Source: Candidatus Hodarchaeota archaeon (lineage in GTDB: Archaea; Asgardarchaeota; Heimdallarchaeia; Hodarchaeales; Hodarchaeaceae). Taken from it: a DNA stretch of 33,033 bases. The number at the start of each line of letters is the position of its first letter. The stretch's first letter is position 1. A program made the position numbers and the translations under genes. Location: NCBI GenBank assembly GCA_016840305.1, contig JAEOSP010000586.1, forward strand, positions 1 through 33,033. The letters are read 5' to 3'. Under the pieces are notes generated by a model. That model made no database searches and was not told the origin of the DNA. It worked only from the letters and a program-made list of their open reading frames with translations. Positions 10,201-16,911 of the stretch are shown in pieces.

Positions 10201-10649
10201 GAATGAATGGACAAAAACTGCCTGCTCGTATCTTCATTGGACCAACCTATTACCAGAAGCTGCATCATCTAGTAGCGGATAAAATTCATGCTCGTGCACG
10301 TGGACCTATCCAAATTTTGACAAGACAGCCAACTGAAGGGCGTGCAAGAGAAGGAGGGCTTAGATTTGGAGAGATGGAAAGGGATTGTTTAATTGGGCAT
10401 GGGGCAGCATTATTGCTGAAAGAACGTTTACTCGAAGAATCTGATAAAACTGAGATCTTTATTTGCGAGAACTGTGGTATAATTGCTACATGGGATCGAA
10501 AGAAAGATCAAACATATTGTAGTGTATGTGGGAATGTGGATACTGGGATATATAAAATAGCGATATCTTATGCCTTTAAATTATTATTACAGGAACTGAT
10601 GTCGTTAACAATAAAACCCCAGATAGTGTTAGCAGATAGTACTTACTAG
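7275..10649 (+). CDS. rpoB: DNA-directed RNA polymerase subunit B (undivided RpoB/Rpb2)
   Basis: A single 1124-residue polypeptide, so the gene is not split into B' and B'' as in methanogens and haloarchaea. It is the second-largest polymerase subunit and contributes half of the active-site cleft. Recognisable blocks: GGYFIINGSERVIV in the protrusion; HWGKICPNETPEGPNCGLVK in the fork region; FNDRPAGQNFIVAILSFQGY with NIEDAIILNRAS; GDKFASRHGQKG, the hybrid-binding lysine region; RFGEMERDCLIGHGAA near the C-terminus; and a final zinc ribbon, CENCG...CSVCG. The GTG start is supported by a strong SD. The usual archaeal neighbours are absent: rpoH lies about 18 kb away and rpoA does not follow. 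Instead secE starts 15 bases downstream. Confidence 0.97.
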   Translation: MEKIANDDKWEVLKSMYNEFGLVRQHLHSFNEFVDQKLNDIVQERPKIEPDIEGFYVKLEGIDVGEPSVREADGSERTIYPMEARVRNLIYSSPLNLKMRPVYVDAGIEKEEDVVVAYIGRLPIMLKSNSCLLHNMSTDELTRLGEDPEDPGGYFIINGSERVIVTQEYLVSNRVLVDEGRKGSSTTAVAKVFSTVAGFRSLVSVQRRKDGRLLVNFFSVPRPLPLAVLIKALGVTIDRDIANLVSNDPELIQELLPTLREAAEIVDQEEALDFIGKRVAVGQTRQYRILRAKQVLDNYLLPHVGKTNEFRQQKALYLAQMALKVIKLNLQLIDPDDKDHYANKRLKLAGEMLTSLFRVAFHSLYRDIKYQLEKGARRGKLPNLRVAMRADVITERIRHALATGNWVGGKAGVSQLLDRTNYMSTYSHLRRVISPLIRSQAHFEARDLHATHWGKICPNETPEGPNCGLVKNLAMQAYISIGTPEEPVLEFIFQHCKVQSVTEGIDHQGNQILLNGNLVATTNDPYETFLAIRNARRTNKLYHEINLAYFEDNQVISINTDEGRVRRPLIILDQDSSGSDKPAISRLKMGHIEKLRKGDMKFSELLREGVIEFLDAEEEENSFIAMTFDEIGPNHTHVEISPSAILGICASIIPFAEHNQSPRNTYEAGMTKQALGLYASNFYFRTDRRAHILQAPQIPLVGSKPMEVIGFNDRPAGQNFIVAILSFQGYNIEDAIILNRASVQRGLARSHFFRSYVGEEKKYLGGQEDRFEIPQKGVRGYRAKEVYRHLSEVDGIIEPEIEVGGGDILVGRTSRPRFLEEYIELESFESTTPQRRETSLAIRHGEKGIVDAVILTETSEGSTLVKIKVRDQRVPELGDKFASRHGQKGIIGYIVPQSDMPFTEDGIVPDLIINPHAIPSRMTVGQIIECMSAIVACYNGKQIDATLFESPDPEDIAENLRQLGFHPYAESVMYDGMNGQKLPARIFIGPTYYQKLHHLVADKIHARARGPIQILTRQPTEGRAREGGLRFGEMERDCLIGHGAALLLKERLLEESDKTEIFICENCGIIATWDRKKDQTYCSVCGNVDTGIYKIAISYAFKLLLQELMSLTIKPQIVLADSTY

Positions 10650-10664
10650 GCAAGGTGTAATTAA

Positions 10665-10862
10665 TTGGGAATCGAAAGTAGCAGAATGGGGTCATCAAGT
10701 TTTTATAAAAAAGCTTTAAGGATCTTAAGATTAGCAAAAAAACCTGATAGATCAGAAGTTTTTTTGGTCATTAAAATAACCGCAGCTGGAATGGCGATAT
10801 TAGGCTTGATTGCCTTCTTAATTAGATTCATTATCTTTGTAATTCTTGGTCGTGAACTTTAG
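10665..10862 (+). CDS. secE: Protein translocase subunit SecE (Sec61 gamma)
   Basis: A 65-residue single-span protein. An amphipathic N-terminal helix (RILRLAKKPDRSEVF, about 19-33) carries the conserved K-P-x-R-x-E-F/V core of SecE/Sec61 gamma, followed by a hydrophobic helix (about 36-60). It clamps SecY in the membrane translocon. The TTG start at 10665 has AAGGTG seven bases upstream; an ATG at 10686 would give a 58-residue product with the same core. It overlaps spt5 by 17 bases, as is common for the archaeal secE-spt5 pair. Confidence 0.93.
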   Translation: MGIESSRMGSSSFYKKALRILRLAKKPDRSEVFLVIKITAAGMAILGLIAFLIRFIIFVILGREL

Positions 10863-11385
10863 AAACGTTCTGGTTTTAGAACAATCAATGATAAACAAGA
10901 AAGTGATCAGAATGTTAGAGAAACGTGGAATCTACTGTTATAAGGTAAAAAAAGGGCAAGAATTTAATGCTGCTGAAGGGATAGCTCAATTTGCAGAGGT
11001 TCATAAATTCGACATTACTTCTGTTCTTGTTACAGAAATACAGGGCTACCTATTCATAGAAGGTAATATTCAGGACATTTTGAAAGTCATCGAAAATGCT
11101 CATTACGTAAGTAAACAATTAGGTAGAGTACCAATTTCTGAATTAGAAAATCAATTAGTTCCAACTCCTGTAATAGAAGGACTTAAACCAGGTGATATAG
11201 TAGAAATCACTGAAGGACCATTCAAAGGAAGCCAAGCAAGAATTTCTTCAATTTATCAGGCCCGTGAAGAAATTACAGTAGATCTGTTAACAAGTAGTGT
11301 TACTATTCCAATAGTATTGCATGCTGATTCTGTAAGATTAATACAAGCAATCGAGGAAGATGAATCAGGCGAGGATGAATTTTAA
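10846..11385 (+). CDS. spt5: Transcription elongation factor Spt5 (NusG homologue)
   Basis: A protein of 179 residues with a NusG N-terminal (NGN) domain (about 7-108) and a KOW domain (about 112-170; GLKPGDIVEITEGPFKGSQA is the KOW core). It binds the polymerase clamp with Spt4 and keeps elongation processive, and KOW can contact the ribosome. The tail is acidic (EEDESGEDEF). The start is uncertain: TTG at 10846 lies inside secE, and GTG at 10852 would shorten the product by two residues; both keep the first NGN strand (FRNVLVLEQ). Cotranscription with rpoB and secE is likely from the spacing. Confidence 0.94.
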   Translation: MVVNFRNVLVLEQSMINKKVIRMLEKRGIYCYKVKKGQEFNAAEGIAQFAEVHKFDITSVLVTEIQGYLFIEGNIQDILKVIENAHYVSKQLGRVPISELENQLVPTPVIEGLKPGDIVEITEGPFKGSQARISSIYQAREEITVDLLTSSVTIPIVLHADSVRLIQAIEEDESGEDEF

Positions 11386-11445
11386 TTGCACTACTCAGTT
11401 GTAGCCTAACTTATTAATCCAGAAAAAAGAAAGCCTCGACAAGGA

Positions 11446-11464
11446 AGACTTTCACTGAGAGTCT
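11446..11464. promoter_or_regulatory. 19-bp near-perfect palindrome upstream of uL10
   Basis: AGACTTTCA and TGAGAGTCT face each other around a central C, with one mismatch. The site lies in the 119-base gap between spt5 and the uL10 gene, 40 bases before the uL10 start. This length and symmetry suit a dimeric DNA-binding regulator; as RNA it would be a short hairpin only with an opened loop. No regulator can be named. Confidence 0.35.
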
Positions 11465-11504
11465 AGCAAATTCAAGCTCTGATCGCTTAATATTAGGAAG
11501 TGTT

Positions 11505-12431
11505 ATGAATATCATGGCTATTTCAGTTTCAAAACCAAAAAGTGCTTTAACTCGTAAAGAAGCTCAAATCGATACTATAACAAAGTTAGCTGAGGAAAAT
11601 TCTGTTATAGGCATCACAGATCTTAGTGGTATTAGTTCAAGCGCTCTTCAAGGAATCAGAGCTTCATTACGATCTGGAGAGATTAAAGCTACGATTAAGG
11701 TGGCAAAAAACACTCTGAAGGCTGTAGCTTTAGAAAAAACAGCAAAAAATGCTGCTAAGAAAGATCTCCAGTCTTTAGTATCTCATATTTCTGGATCTTG
11801 TGCCTTGATTTTTTCAAATACGAATCCTTTTAAGCTTCAGCATTATTTAAATAAAAATAAAGTCCCTGCGCCTGCTAAAACAGGACAAATTTCCACTGTG
11901 GATGTATATATCCCTGAAGGGCTTACAAATCTTGATCCTGGTCCAATTATTAGTGAATTGGGTTCAATAGGGTTGCAAACACGAATTGAAAAGGGAAAAA
12001 TCCGAATCACAAAAACAGCTAAAGTGCTTTCTATAGGAGATAATGTCTCTGAAAGCCATGCTGCAGTTCTTACAAGGCTTAATATCCTACCATTTAGCGT
12101 AAGCTTACAACTATCTCAAGTTCTTGACAATGGGGTAATTATTGACGGAAAAACACTTCAAGTTGATGAAGATAAGATAATCAGTGATTTACAGCAGGCT
12201 TACATGAATGCTCTTGCTTTAGCGATGGACCCAAAGGTTTCATACTACACTGAAGAAACTATACCTCTACTATTAGGCAATGCTATTCGACAGTCAATTG
12301 GATTATCTATTGAACTAAATTATCCTACAGAAAATAATGTTGAGCTTTTGTTTGCGAAAGCAAAAGCCCAGGCAGAGAAGTTAAAGGACACAATATCCCA
12401 AAAAGGTTCAAAAATTCAGTTCGAAAATTAA
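11505..12431 (+). CDS. rpl10: Large ribosomal subunit protein uL10 (P0)
   Basis: A protein of 308 residues. The first 110 form the rRNA-binding domain (DLSGISSSALQGIRASLR, then IKVAKNTLKAVAL), followed by the archaeal/eukaryotic insertion domain (PAKTGQISTVDVYIPEG; ISELGSIGLQTRIEKGKIRI) and C-terminal helices that carry L12/P1 dimers. It anchors the ribosomal stalk that recruits translational GTPases. The acidic P-protein tail is missing: the protein ends KGSKIQFEN, soon after the stalk helices. L12/P1, which normally follows uL10 in archaea, is absent; the next gene is ftsY on the opposite strand, 25 bases away. Confidence 0.95.
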   Translation: MNIMAISVSKPKSALTRKEAQIDTITKLAEENSVIGITDLSGISSSALQGIRASLRSGEIKATIKVAKNTLKAVALEKTAKNAAKKDLQSLVSHISGSCALIFSNTNPFKLQHYLNKNKVPAPAKTGQISTVDVYIPEGLTNLDPGPIISELGSIGLQTRIEKGKIRITKTAKVLSIGDNVSESHAAVLTRLNILPFSVSLQLSQVLDNGVIIDGKTLQVDEDKIISDLQQAYMNALALAMDPKVSYYTEETIPLLLGNAIRQSIGLSIELNYPTENNVELLFAKAKAQAEKLKDTISQKGSKIQFEN

Positions 12432-12456
12432 TTTTATCAACTTGGGAATATTCGAC

Positions 12457-13380
12457 TCATTTAAGGAGTTTCTTAAGATATAATTCAGGATCAAAGAGAT
12501 CCAAATCATCGTATTTTTGACCTGTTCCTAGAAATAAAATTGGTACTCCTTCTGTTGCATAAGTTACGGATATCAACGCTCCACCTTTTGCATCTGCATC
12601 CATTTTTGCTAGAATGACTCCGTCAATTGTAATTGCTTTATGGAATTCTACTGCTTGTTTTGTTGCGTCATTTCCTGCAAGAGCATCTACGACGAGAATC
12701 GTATAATCAGGATTGGTAATTCTCTTTATCTTTTTCATTTCTTCCATTAAGTCTTTATTAATTGCCATTCGGCCAGAGGTGTCAACTATAACTACATCTG
12801 AGTATTTAGCTTTAGCATGAGCAATTGCATCGAAAGCAACCGCAGCTGAATCACTTCCATACTTCCCTGTAATGATTTTTACCCCAATTGTGTTTGCGTG
12901 TGATTTAAGTTGTTCTTGTGCTCCTGAACGAAAGGTATCACTCGCTGCTAAAATAACTCGTAATTTCTTCTTCTTAAATCTATATGCTAATTTTGCAATT
13001 GATGTTGTTTTCCCAGTACCGTTAATTCCTAAGAAAAGAATTACTATTGGATTTTTAGATCGAACTACATCCCCTTTTTTTCTTTTCTCAACAATTTCTT
13101 CAATCAAATTAATTTTTTGTTTCGGTGATATGATATCTAGTAATATAGGATTTGCCATCTCAAGTAACAGCTTTGAGAGGTCACTGAACCTTTGAGCTCG
13201 TTTACCCATCATGTTTTTTGTTAATTTTTTCGAAATCTGCTCCGCTACATCAATTGACACATCGTTAGAAATTAATAATCTCCTGAAATCACGAATAGCA
13301 TCCTTGATATTCTTCTCATTGATTTCGTAGGTGGATAATTTCTTTCTTAACGATCCAACCCCTTTCCTAAGTGAAGACAT
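12457..13380 (-). CDS. ftsY: Signal recognition particle receptor FtsY
   Basis: An SRP-type GTPase of 307 residues. An N domain of helices (1-100) precedes the G domain: P-loop GINGTGKTTSIAKLA (118-132), SDTFRSGAQEQL of the insertion box region, DTSGRM, AKMDADAKGG (guanine specificity, AKMD for the usual TKxD) and the closing LGTGQKYDDLDLF. There is no Met-rich M domain, which rules out SRP54. It docks SRP-ribosome complexes at the membrane. It is the last gene of the minus-strand operon headed by uL1; the prefoldin-ftsY arrangement is typical of archaea. Confidence 0.96.
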   Translation of the reverse strand: MSSLRKGVGSLRKKLSTYEINEKNIKDAIRDFRRLLISNDVSIDVAEQISKKLTKNMMGKRAQRFSDLSKLLLEMANPILLDIISPKQKINLIEEIVEKRKKGDVVRSKNPIVILFLGINGTGKTTSIAKLAYRFKKKKLRVILAASDTFRSGAQEQLKSHANTIGVKIITGKYGSDSAAVAFDAIAHAKAKYSDVVIVDTSGRMAINKDLMEEMKKIKRITNPDYTILVVDALAGNDATKQAVEFHKAITIDGVILAKMDADAKGGALISVTYATEGVPILFLGTGQKYDDLDLFDPELYLKKLLK

Positions 13381-13441
13381 CCTAGATACTCCTCTTACAT
13401 CATGAAATTAATCAATAGTTTTCCTAGCGAATTTCTCTTAA

Positions 13442-13885
13442 TTACACCAGTTGGTACTGCTGAGCGATTTGTATTAGTTCTTGTCTTCTTACATTTACCA
13501 TTTGGGAAAATTGTGTGAATTGAGATTGAAAATTTTCAATATTTGATTTGAGGCTTTCAAGTTGCTGATTATTCCTGGTGATTGCTTCTGCAAGCGTCGT
13601 GCGTTTTGTTACACCTGATCCGAGTGATAGAAAAATATTTTCAGGATCTTTAATTGTACAAAGAACAAGATTTGATCCTCCAATGGGGATTAAAACATCG
13701 TCACCAGTTTTCTTGTTTTTGAGCTCCCTTTGAGTTACTAATGCGCTCTCTAATGAGTTCATCGCTCTTGAAATGAGTGAGATTTGTTGCTCAATCGCTG
13801 ATAAGCTTGCTTGAAGCTGCTCAATTTCAGCTTGAAGAACCTGAACACGATTCATTGTTTCTGGAGGCACATTAAGAGTAGACAT
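13442..13885 (-). CDS. pfdA: Prefoldin subunit alpha
   Basis: A protein of 147 residues with two long coiled coils (about 10-60 and 105-145) joined by a beta-hairpin section (DVLIPIGGSNLVLCTIKD; IFLSLGSGVTKRTTLAEA). The two hairpins identify the alpha class. In archaea two alpha and four beta subunits form the jellyfish-shaped chaperone that hands unfolded proteins to the thermosome. Only two bases separate it from the eL20 stop, and it precedes ftsY, the classical archaeal order. Confidence 0.94.
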   Translation of the reverse strand: MSTLNVPPETMNRVQVLQAEIEQLQASLSAIEQQISLISRAMNSLESALVTQRELKNKKTGDDVLIPIGGSNLVLCTIKDPENIFLSLGSGVTKRTTLAEAITRNNQQLESLKSNIENFQSQFTQFSQMVNVRRQELIQIAQQYQLV

Positions 13886-13887
13886 AC

Positions 13888-14154
13888 TTATTCCTCAAAT
13901 GGGATCTTAAAATCATTACTAATAATTTTCTCAATTAAAGGATCCGTTACATCTGCAAATGGGACTTGAGTTACAGATTTTATTTTTATCTGACCTCTTT
14001 TAATTCTATTTTTACTTCCAAGGTGAGAAAATAGTTTATCTTTTGCATTTTCTTCTGTTAATGCTAAGAACTCTCTTGAAAACGAGGTGGTTTCCCGCCT
14101 CTTTTTGAATGACCCAGAGATACGGAAGATTTTGACTGATTTTTCATTAGACAT
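13888..14154 (-). CDS. rplX: Large ribosomal subunit protein eL20 (LX/L18a)
   Basis: An 88-residue protein. KIFRISGSFKKRR at the start is the hallmark of archaeal LX, followed by a mixed beta-alpha fold with HLGSKNRIKRGQIKIKSV, where the segment from the second beta strand matches the family (SKHRxKRxxIxI). It is the archaeal counterpart of the N-terminal half of eukaryotic L18a. It sits between aIF6 and prefoldin alpha, as in most archaea. Confidence 0.92.
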   Translation of the reverse strand: MSNEKSVKIFRISGSFKKRRETTSFSREFLALTEENAKDKLFSHLGSKNRIKRGQIKIKSVTQVPFADVTDPLIEKIISNDFKIPFEE

Positions 14155-14252
14155 ATTAATACACCTATTATTTTAATTCTTACAATCTAAGATTGATTTG
14201 GTTAACTCTTTAATTTTTTTTCAAGTTATTTCGAGATAAAGTATATATTGTA

Positions 14253-14906
14253 CTAAGGTGAGAAACAACGGGTTATCTCCATAATTTCAATTCCTGTCGT
14301 TTCACTTCCAATCAGCATCCCTTTTGTATTCCCAATGATTCCTGATGCAATAAAATCTGATCCTTTATTTATACTACCTATCCCAATTTCCTGTAAATTC
14401 AACGTATGCTTCGTAAAGGTAATTTCTTCTTCATTAGCTTGTGGAGTTAATAATCCACCATAATTCGTCACAAAAACAAGACTTCCAACCAAATCTGAAT
14501 TCCCTAAAGTCCTTGTTATTAATGGAACCTTGAGAATAGATTGCATTTTTTCACGGATTGCTGGTGGAATTATCGGAGAAATCAAACCTCCGTAATCGTT
14601 GACTAAAGCTACATTACCGAACGCAAAGAATTCTGGAGCCTGATAAATTGGTAACCCTGTTGTTTCTATTTGTTCCATTACTTCTTGACTTAATACATTC
14701 GAAATAACTAAACCATTCGAATTTCCCGTAACCAGAGTACCAATAATCCTTTCCGGTACTTTGATGACTTCAACATCCAATGTGTTTGATATTAAGTCGA
14801 TTAAGGATTTTGGTGCCTCGACGGGAACCAAGGCAAAGCTCTCTGTATTATAAATGGTAACACCGATATGTATATTACCGTTTAAATCTGCAAATTCTAT
14901 TTCCAT
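14253..14906 (-). CDS. eif6: Translation initiation factor aIF6
   Basis: A protein of 217 residues with the five-fold pseudosymmetric pentein fold, visible as recurring blocks: GNSNGLVISNVLS, NDYGGLISPIIPP, TNYGGLLTPQANEEE and NTKGMLIGSETTGIE. It binds uL14 on the large subunit and blocks premature joining of the small subunit. It lies between eL31 and eL20 in the conserved archaeal cluster. The 98-base gap to eL20 is AT-rich with no clear terminator. Confidence 0.95.
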   Translation of the reverse strand: MEIEFADLNGNIHIGVTIYNTESFALVPVEAPKSLIDLISNTLDVEVIKVPERIIGTLVTGNSNGLVISNVLSQEVMEQIETTGLPIYQAPEFFAFGNVALVNDYGGLISPIIPPAIREKMQSILKVPLITRTLGNSDLVGSLVFVTNYGGLLTPQANEEEITFTKHTLNLQEIGIGSINKGSDFIASGIIGNTKGMLIGSETTGIEIMEITRCFSP

Positions 14907-14969
14907 TATATTGGACTCCGTGAAGTCTTAAGGTTATTATATTCTGAGTCCTTTAGATATTACTTGGAT

Positions 14970-15251
14970 TTATGCAAGAAACACTGTAACTATGTCGTCT
15001 TCAGTTTTTACAGCTCTTATCCGAATTCGTCTTGGTGGGTGTTGAATACCACGAGTCCACATGAATTCGTTCACTTCAGCTGTCAAAATAATGGTTTCAC
15101 AGCGAAGGTGTCTTTGTATAAAAGACCTCAAATAACGCATAGCTCGGGGTGCTCGTTGTTTCCGTGGGATTTTCCGTCCATAAACCAATTTGCTAAACGG
15201 TACGGTATATATTCTTTCTTCTATTATGGATTCATCTGGAGATTCACTCAT
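14970..15251 (-). CDS. rpl31e: Large ribosomal subunit protein eL31
   Basis: A 93-residue protein. IEERIYTVPFSKLVYGRKIP and then RAPRAMRYLRSFIQRH are family signatures, as is the IQHPPRRIRIRAVK block near the end. It sits near the polypeptide exit tunnel in archaeal and eukaryotic ribosomes. It starts 11 bases after the eL39 stop, so the two are translationally close. Confidence 0.95.
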   Translation of the reverse strand: MSESPDESIIEERIYTVPFSKLVYGRKIPRKQRAPRAMRYLRSFIQRHLRCETIILTAEVNEFMWTRGIQHPPRRIRIRAVKTEDDIVTVFLA

Positions 15252-15262
15252 TTAGTCTCGCC

Positions 15263-15418
15263 TCAAGGTTTAATTTTTGTATGACGCCACTGTCTTTTCT
15301 TTGGATGATTGGTTACGCGTCTTGATGTTCTCATTATTACCCAAGTTGGTACTGTTTGATTTGATTTTCCTTTCTTTCCCAGTCTAATTTTTTTTGGGAA
15401 AGGTTTGTTTCTTGCCAT
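15263..15418 (-). CDS. rpl39e: Large ribosomal subunit protein eL39
   Basis: A 51-residue basic protein, too short for most gene callers. It runs from ATG at 15418 to TGA at 15263-15265. The reading contains [18 protein letters not shown], then [15 protein letters not shown], and ends [10 protein letters not shown]; PxWVxxxTxRRV and the WRxxxxKP-type end are the eL39 signature. It lies in the wall of the exit tunnel. It sits between uL1 (12 bases upstream) and eL31 (11 bases downstream), the expected place for the eL39-eL31-aIF6 cluster. Confidence 0.95.
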   Translation of the reverse strand: MARNKPFPKKIRLGKKGKSNQTVPTWVIMRTSRRVTNHPKKRQWRHTKIKP

Positions 15419-15430
15419 CATTCTTTCTCC

Positions 15431-16090
15431 TTAGTTTTTCTCGGCTTTTGCCGAAGGACCCATGGTAGTTTTGAAAGAAATTGATTTAATTTGAGTCGTT
15501 CCTTTGGGAAGTTTTCCTATCAGCGTTTGAACAATCGCAGTGGCATTCTCAGTTAATTGGTTATTATCCAAGTTAGCCTTACCTATCTTAGCATTTATCA
15601 CAGGTGTAGTTTTTAGTCGTAATTTTACCGTTCGGTTATAGCGTTGTACAAATTTATCTATTTCGACCCTTGGGGGTATAGGTGTAGGCATTTTTCCACG
15701 AGGTCCCAAGATCTTTCCCAGAAACCTAGCAACAGTCCCCATCATTTGGGGTTCTGCAAGGAAAAATGAGAACTGATTCGCCATTTTTTTAGCTTGTTTC
15801 GGTTCTTTTGCAATTTGTTCAATATCCTGTTTACCGAAGACTGTAATTCCTGCTTCTTTCGATTTTGTTGAGAGATCTCCGTCAGCGAAGACGGCAACAC
15901 TAAGGTTACCTCCCAAATCATTTGGTACCAATGTTTCAGTATTAATTCGGTTAGAAGGATCTTTTAAATCAATATCCCGTAAGCCAACGGAAATTTCCAT
16001 AGTTTCTGTAAATTTTCGTTGTTTTCTTTTTTCACTTAGAGTTTTTGCTTTGGATATTGCCTCTTCCAGTTGATTTGGTGAATAAGACAT
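15431..16090 (-). CDS. rpl1: Large ribosomal subunit protein uL1
   Basis: A protein of 219 residues. Conserved blocks: FTETMEISVGLRDIDLKDPS, FFLAEPQMMGTVARFLGKIL, GPRGKMPTPIPP and the C-terminal ISFKTTMGPS. It forms the L1 stalk that helps release deacylated tRNA. In archaea uL1 usually follows uL11 and precedes uL10; here it heads the eL39-eL31-aIF6-eL20-pfdA-ftsY run and diverges from uL11. uL1 is known to autoregulate through its mRNA in some archaea; I could not identify such a site with confidence. Confidence 0.96.
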   Translation of the reverse strand: MSYSPNQLEEAISKAKTLSEKRKQRKFTETMEISVGLRDIDLKDPSNRINTETLVPNDLGGNLSVAVFADGDLSTKSKEAGITVFGKQDIEQIAKEPKQAKKMANQFSFFLAEPQMMGTVARFLGKILGPRGKMPTPIPPRVEIDKFVQRYNRTVKLRLKTTPVINAKIGKANLDNNQLTENATAIVQTLIGKLPKGTTQIKSISFKTTMGPSAKAEKN

Positions 16091-16434
16091 TATAAAAACC
16101 TGTTAAATATTGTTTGTTTAATATTTTAAACTGATTCTAGGTTTTTTCGCCTTATTTTTTGTGTGTTTTCACTTTGTTTTTCAATCAGTCATTTACTATT
16201 AATGCCAGAAAGGAGAGCTTGTGTGTCTCTTACACTTCTATGAAGTATAAACAGAAATTCAGCTGAATATTTAGCCTGCTTTTGTTACTTTTTGATCTAC
16301 CCTTCTAAAAGAAAGCATTTGGTTTGTCATAATAAGTCTTAATTTGTAGATAAAAACACCCCTAGATAGTGAGCATAGTAGCTGAATTAACTAAAAAGTG
16401 CTTTACTTAATAATAAACAGAAGTAGTGAACAAA
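16091..16434. promoter_or_regulatory. Divergent promoter region uL1/uL11 with two palindromes
   Basis: These 344 AT-rich bases must drive both ribosomal operons. Two dyads lie close together: ACTTC-TAT-GAAGT at 16234-16246 and a perfect 12-bp palindrome, ATTCAGCTGAAT, at 16257-16268. The half AGCTGAAT recurs at 16380-16387, close to the uL11 start. Their position suits shared regulation, but short AT-rich dyads also occur by chance. No RNA gene or small coding region is evident. Confidence 0.35.
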
Positions 16435-16905
16435 ATGGCGAAAACTGTTGAAGCATTAGTCGATGCAGGGCAAGCAACACCTGGTCCTCCTCTCGGACCT
16501 AGTTTAGGCCCTCTAGGTGTAAATATTAAAGCTGTTATAGATGAAATCAACAAACAAACTGAAACCTTCAAAGGGATGAAAGTTCCTGTTAAAATTGAGG
16601 TAGACGATTCTCGGAATTTTACAATTACCGTTGGTGTTCCTCCAACCTCTTCCTTATTATTAAGTGAAGCAGGTGTTGAGAAGGGAAGTGGAACTCCAAA
16701 TAGCGAGAAAATTGGAAACATAACCTTTGAACAATGCGTTAAAGTTGCCAAAATGAAACACAACAAGATGCTAGCAATTGATTTACGAGCAGCTGTAAAA
16801 GAAGCTGTCGGGACTTGCGTATCAATAGGTTTAACCGTAGAAGATGAAGAACCTAAACGTATAATTGAAGCAATTGATTCTGGCGATTATGATAATTTTT
16901 TCTGA
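16435..16905 (+). CDS. rpl11: Large ribosomal subunit protein uL11
   Basis: A protein of 156 residues from the ATG at 16435; a GTG at 16426 would add three residues, but the family starts at MAKxVEALVDxGxATPGPPL, which is exactly what follows the ATG. GPPLGPSLGPLGVNIKAVI and the C-terminal CVSIGLTVE section are conserved. It binds the GTPase-associated rRNA at the stalk base. truD follows after six bases. It has separated from its usual partners uL1 and uL10, which lie on the other side of the divergent promoter. Confidence 0.95.
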   Translation: MAKTVEALVDAGQATPGPPLGPSLGPLGVNIKAVIDEINKQTETFKGMKVPVKIEVDDSRNFTITVGVPPTSSLLLSEAGVEKGSGTPNSEKIGNITFEQCVKVAKMKHNKMLAIDLRAAVKEAVGTCVSIGLTVEDEEPKRIIEAIDSGDYDNFF

Positions 16906-16911
16906 GTAGAA

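Noticed and set aside
12872..13195. 107-codon plus-strand frame
   Set aside because: It lies antisense within ftsY, whose GTPase motifs are intact; the frame has no family resemblance.
14964..15284. 106-codon plus-strand frame
   Set aside because: It is antisense to eL31 and the end of eL39, both clearly recognisable.
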